Shown here: positions 61,482 to 64,000 of the stretch, one piece after another | Numbering within the stretch: the stretch's first letter is position 1 | Layout: each line of letters begins with the position of its first letter | Assembly (NCBI GenBank): GCA_963709425.1 | Contig: CAVPWG010000002.1 | Location: 186,001-250,000 of the forward strand | Length of the DNA: 64,000 nucleotides | Reading direction: 5' to 3' | Origin: JAICJC01 sp963709425 | Lineage (GTDB): Bacteria > Actinomycetota > Thermoleophilia > Gaiellales > JAICJC01 | Notes under the pieces: model-generated | Told to the model about the DNA's origin: nothing | The model's database searches: none | What the model saw: only the letters and a program-made list of their open reading frames with translations | Translations under genes and position numbers: made by a program

Positions 61482-62535
61482 GTGGATTTCGCACGCGTCA
61501 CTACCCTCCTGGCCGAATGGGGAGAGCCTGCCTACCGCTCGCGGCAGGTCTACCAGGCGGCCACGCGCACGCTCGTGGCCGACTACGACGGCATGACGGG
61601 CCTGCCTCTCTCGCTGCGGCGAGCGCCTGGCCGAGGCCGAGCCGCTCGCCGAGCTCGAGATCGACGAGGTGCGTGAAAGCGGCGACGGGACGATCAAGCT
61701 GCGGCTCCTCACGCGCGACCGGTTCCCGGTCGAGGCGGTCGCCATGCGCCACCGCGGCCGCCGCACCGTGTGCCTCTCGTCCCAGTCCGGCTGCCCGCTC
61801 GCCTGCACGTTCTGCGCGACGGGTGAGATGGGCCTCGGCCGCAGCCTTCGCTCAGGCGAGATCGTGGAGCAGCTCCTCGCCCTCGCACGGATCCTGCGCG
61901 ATCGGGACGCGATGGTGGGGAACGTGGTGATGATGGGGATGGGCGAGCCGTTCCTGAACTACGACGCCGTGCTCGACGCCTGCCGGACGATGCACGACCC
62001 GGACGGGTTCAACCTCGGCGCGCGCCACATCGCCATCTCGACGGCCGGGTGGGTGCCGGGCATCGAGCGGCTCTCCGAGGAGCCGCTGCCGCTGCGGCTG
62101 GCGCTTTCGCTGCATGCCCCGACCGACGAGCTGCGCGAGCAGCTGATGCCGGTCACGCGCCGGTATCCGATCGCGCGGCTGATGGCGGCCTGCCGCGACT
62201 ACCGCGAGCGCACCGGGCGGCGCATCTTCGTCGAGTACCTGCTCCTCGACGGCGTGAACGACTCCGACGGCGACGCCCGCCGGCTGGGGCGCCTGCTCGG
62301 CCGCGGGCCGGCGTTCCACGTGAACCTGATCGCGTACAACCCGACGGCCTCGGCCTACTCGGCCTCACCGCAGGAGCGGGTCGCCGCGTTCGCCGAGGTG
62401 CTGCGGGAGCTCGGCGTCGGCGCCACCTACCGCCGTTCCCACGGCAGCGACATCGAGGCCGCCTGCGGGCAGCTTGCCGTCGCCGGCGCCAGAGCCCGGC
62501 GGCGCGCGCTTCGGCGGATCAAGGCCGAGGCGTAG
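61482..62535 (+). CDS. rlmN: 23S rRNA A2503 / tRNA A37 methyltransferase RlmN, frameshifted
   Basis: The first about 45 codons (VTTLLAEWGEPAYRSRQVYQ, GMTGLPLSLR) are in one frame and the rest in the next. The frame breaks at the GG of 61618-61619: with one G it would read LSLRERLAEAEPL. The radical-SAM motif is in GCPLACTFCATGEMGLGRSL; MMGMGEPFLNYDAV, HIAISTAGWVPGI and the C-terminal Cys in IEAACGQLA complete RlmN. It adds a C2-methyl to A2503 in 23S rRNA. About 350 residues if intact. The extra base is the only defect seen. Confidence 0.85.
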
Positions 62536-62540
62536 GTCGG

Positions 62541-62546
62541 TAGACT
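62541..62546 (+). promoter_or_regulatory. -10 box of the crotonyl-CoA reductase gene (leaderless)
   Basis: TAGACT at 62541-62546, 6 bases before the ATG at 62553. No clear -35. The same TAGACT occurs before gyrB. Confidence 0.4.
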
Positions 62547-62552
62547 CGATCA

Positions 62553-63711
62553 ATGTCAATGGGGGACGGCACGATGGAGGCCTGGGTGATCCGGCCGGAG
62601 CGTCTCGGCGACCCGATCGACGCCATGCAGCTCGAGCAGATCGACGTCCCCGATCCGGGCCCCGGCGAGGTGCTGGTGCGGGTCATGGCGGCCGGCGTGA
62701 ACTACAACGGCGTGTGGGCGTCGCTCGGCCTGCCGGTCTCGATCTTTCGCTACACGGGCTACGACTTCCACATCGCCGGGTCCGACGCCTCCGGGATCGT
62801 CGAGCGCGTCGGCCCGGGCGTCACTCGCTGGAGCCCGGGCGACGAGGTCGTGATCCACTGCAACCAGAGCTGCGGAGAGTGCGCGGAGTGCAACGGCCTC
62901 GATCCGATGGCCTGCTCGCGGCAGAAGATCTGGGCCTACGAGACGAACTGGGGGAGCTTCGCCGAGTACTGCCTCGTGCAGTCCCAGCAGCTGCTTCGCA
63001 AGCCCGCCCGGCTCACGTGGGAGGAGTCGGCGTCGTACGGGCTCACCTACTTCACCGCCTACCGGATGCTCGTCGACCGCGCGGGCATGAGGGCCGGCGA
63101 CAACGTGCTCGTCTGGGGCGCGGGCGGCGGCCTGGGGACGTTCGCCGTCCAGCTCTGCCGCCTCTACGGGGCCAACGCGATCGCCGTCGTCTCGTCGGAC
63201 GACAAGCGGCAGCTCGTGACCGATCTGGGCGCAACGGCGGTGCTCGACCGGCGCGAGTTCGCGCTCCAGGACCCCGACACGGGCGAGCGCAACTTCGACG
63301 AGATCAAGCGCTTCGGAAAGGCGATCAGGGATGTCTCCGGCGGCTCCGACGCCGACATCGTGTTCGAGCATGTCGGCGCGGCCACGTTCTTCACCTCGGT
63401 CTTCGTCTGCAAGACATTCGGGACGATCGTGATCTGCGGCGCGACCTCGGGGTTCCAGCTCGACTTCGACGTGCGCTACCTGTGGATGCGGCAGAAGACG
63501 ATCCTCGGGAGCCACTTCGCCAACGCCTATGAGTGCCAGCGGGCGAACCAGCTGATCGCGGAGGGCAAGATCGAGCCCGTCCTGTCGCAGGGTCTTCCCG
63601 TGGGCGGAGTGCCCCGTGCCGCACCAGATGATGAAGGAGAACGCCCACGTCGGGAAGATGGTCGTCCTGGTCGGGGCCGAGCGCGAGGGCGAGGGCCGCC
63701 GGGATGGATGA
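62553..63711 (+). CDS. ccr: crotonyl-CoA carboxylase/reductase-like enzyme, frameshifted near the 3' end
   Basis: MDR-fold enzyme of about 386 residues. Motifs: YTGYDFHIAGSDASGIVERV, WAYETNWGSFAEYCLVQ, ASYGLTYFTAYRMLVDRAG, the NADPH loop VLVWGAGGGLGTFAVQL and LWMRQKTILGSHFANAYECQ. The end breaks at GGG 63590-63592; with two Gs it would continue VLSQVFPWAECPVPHQMMKE, then NAHVGKMVVLVGAE, and stop at 63711. It reduces crotonyl-CoA, possibly with carboxylation to ethylmalonyl-CoA. It overlaps the mutase gene by 8 bases, which supports an ethylmalonyl-CoA-type or butyryl-CoA route. Confidence 0.8.
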
Positions 63712-64000
63712 GCGGCCGTTCGCCGGGCCGGGCGACGCGTCGCTCGACTACGACCGCGACCTCGGCGACCCCGGGTCGTTCCCGTTCACGCGCGGCATCC
63801 ACCGCGACATGTACGCCGGCCGGCCGTGGTCGATCCGCCAGTACGCCGGCTTCGGCACGGCCGCGGAGACCAACCGCCGCTTCCGGTTTCTGATCGACCA
63901 GGGTCAGCCCGGCCTCTCGACGGCGTTCGACCTCCCGACGCAGATGGGCCTCGACTCAGACGACCCCAGGGCGGAGGGTGAGGTCGGACGCGTGGGCGTG
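63704..64000 (+). CDS. methylmalonyl-CoA mutase family protein, N-terminal part (cut by window end)
   Basis: From ATG 63704 the frame runs to the window edge. The readable 99 residues include FPFTRGIHRDMYAGRPWSIR, QYAGFGTAAETNRRFRFLI and GQPGLSTAFDLPTQMGLDSD, the highly conserved start of the mutase large subunit barrel. Methylmalonyl-, ethylmalonyl- and isobutyryl-CoA mutases share this part, so the exact substrate is open. The neighbouring reductase makes ethylmalonyl-CoA mutase or a related enzyme attractive. All need adenosylcobalamin, in line with the B12 uptake operon at 45.6-51 kb. Confidence 0.88.
   Translation, partial: MDERPFAGPGDASLDYDRDLGDPGSFPFTRGIHRDMYAGRPWSIRQYAGFGTAAETNRRFRFLIDQGQPGLSTAFDLPTQMGLDSDDPRAEGEVGRVGV

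Overview
The window is very GC-rich, densely packed chromosomal DNA with short intergenic gaps and frequent ATGA/GTGA stop-start overlaps. Gene content and order point to an actinobacterial lineage. The run parB-parA-rsmG-jag-yidC-yidD-rnpA-rpmH / dnaA-dnaN-recF-dciA-gyrB-gyrA is the classic origin neighbourhood. There is also a SigR/RsrA-type thiol-stress pair with its own GGGAAT-N18-GTT promoter, futalosine-route menaquinone genes, and many -10 boxes sitting a few bases before start codons. A deep-branching actinobacterium such as class Thermoleophilia fits, including a GyrB with a long Gram-negative-like insertion, but this placement is inference. I see no rRNA, insertion sequence, prophage or CRISPR array.

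Layout. 1-5.4 kb: M16 peptidase (cut by the window edge), GST, XRE-TPR regulator, M24 peptidase, amidohydrolase and a MobA-like nucleotidyltransferase. 5.4-6.3 kb: sigR-rsrA. 6.3-9.6 kb: nadB-nadC-nadA (de novo NAD). 9.7-13 kb: mqnB-mqnD (menaquinone) and mntR-mntH (manganese), each carrying an apparent +1 frameshift. 13-17.2 kb: an acyl-CoA dehydrogenase, a DUF151 nuclease-family protein, a PLP decarboxylase, tag and tRNA-Ile. 17.2-31.1 kb: origin region. 31.1-34.1 kb: galT, slipin and NfeD. 34.2-36.6 kb: peptidoglycan amidase and birA. 36.6-43.4 kb: an ECF sigma gene leading a fatty-acid synthesis operon (fabZ-fabH-fabD-fabG-fabF-accD-accA). 43.5-45.6 kb: two tandem Ca2+/H+ exchanger paralogs.

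45.6-51.05 kb is the most interesting region. A cobalamin riboswitch precedes six overlapping minus-strand genes: two secreted DUF4430 proteins, ECF transporter T, A (double ATPase) and S subunits, and a secreted alpha/alpha-toroid protein. In vertebrate transcobalamin and intrinsic factor an alpha/alpha-barrel domain and a DUF4430-like beta domain are fused in one chain. Here both halves appear as separate secreted proteins next to a transporter, so I propose a split, surface-exposed B12-capture system feeding an ECF importer. The window ends in a crotonyl-CoA reductase/carboxylase-like gene and a methylmalonyl-CoA-mutase-family gene, the latter family being B12-dependent.

51.07-64 kb: pheA with a Phe-codon leader peptide and terminator (ribosome-mediated attenuation), thiL, an EamA transporter, thioredoxin, an L,D-transpeptidase with Ig-like repeats, polX, otsB, two half-size TauE/SafE proteins, a cluster of REP-like palindromes, acs, a small membrane protein, rlmN, ccr and the mutase. 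Seven otherwise well-conserved genes (mqnB, mqnD, mntR, mntH, nfeD, rlmN, ccr) are each disrupted by what looks like exactly one extra base. This is more likely assembly error than biology, but it should be resolved before the genes are called pseudogenes.
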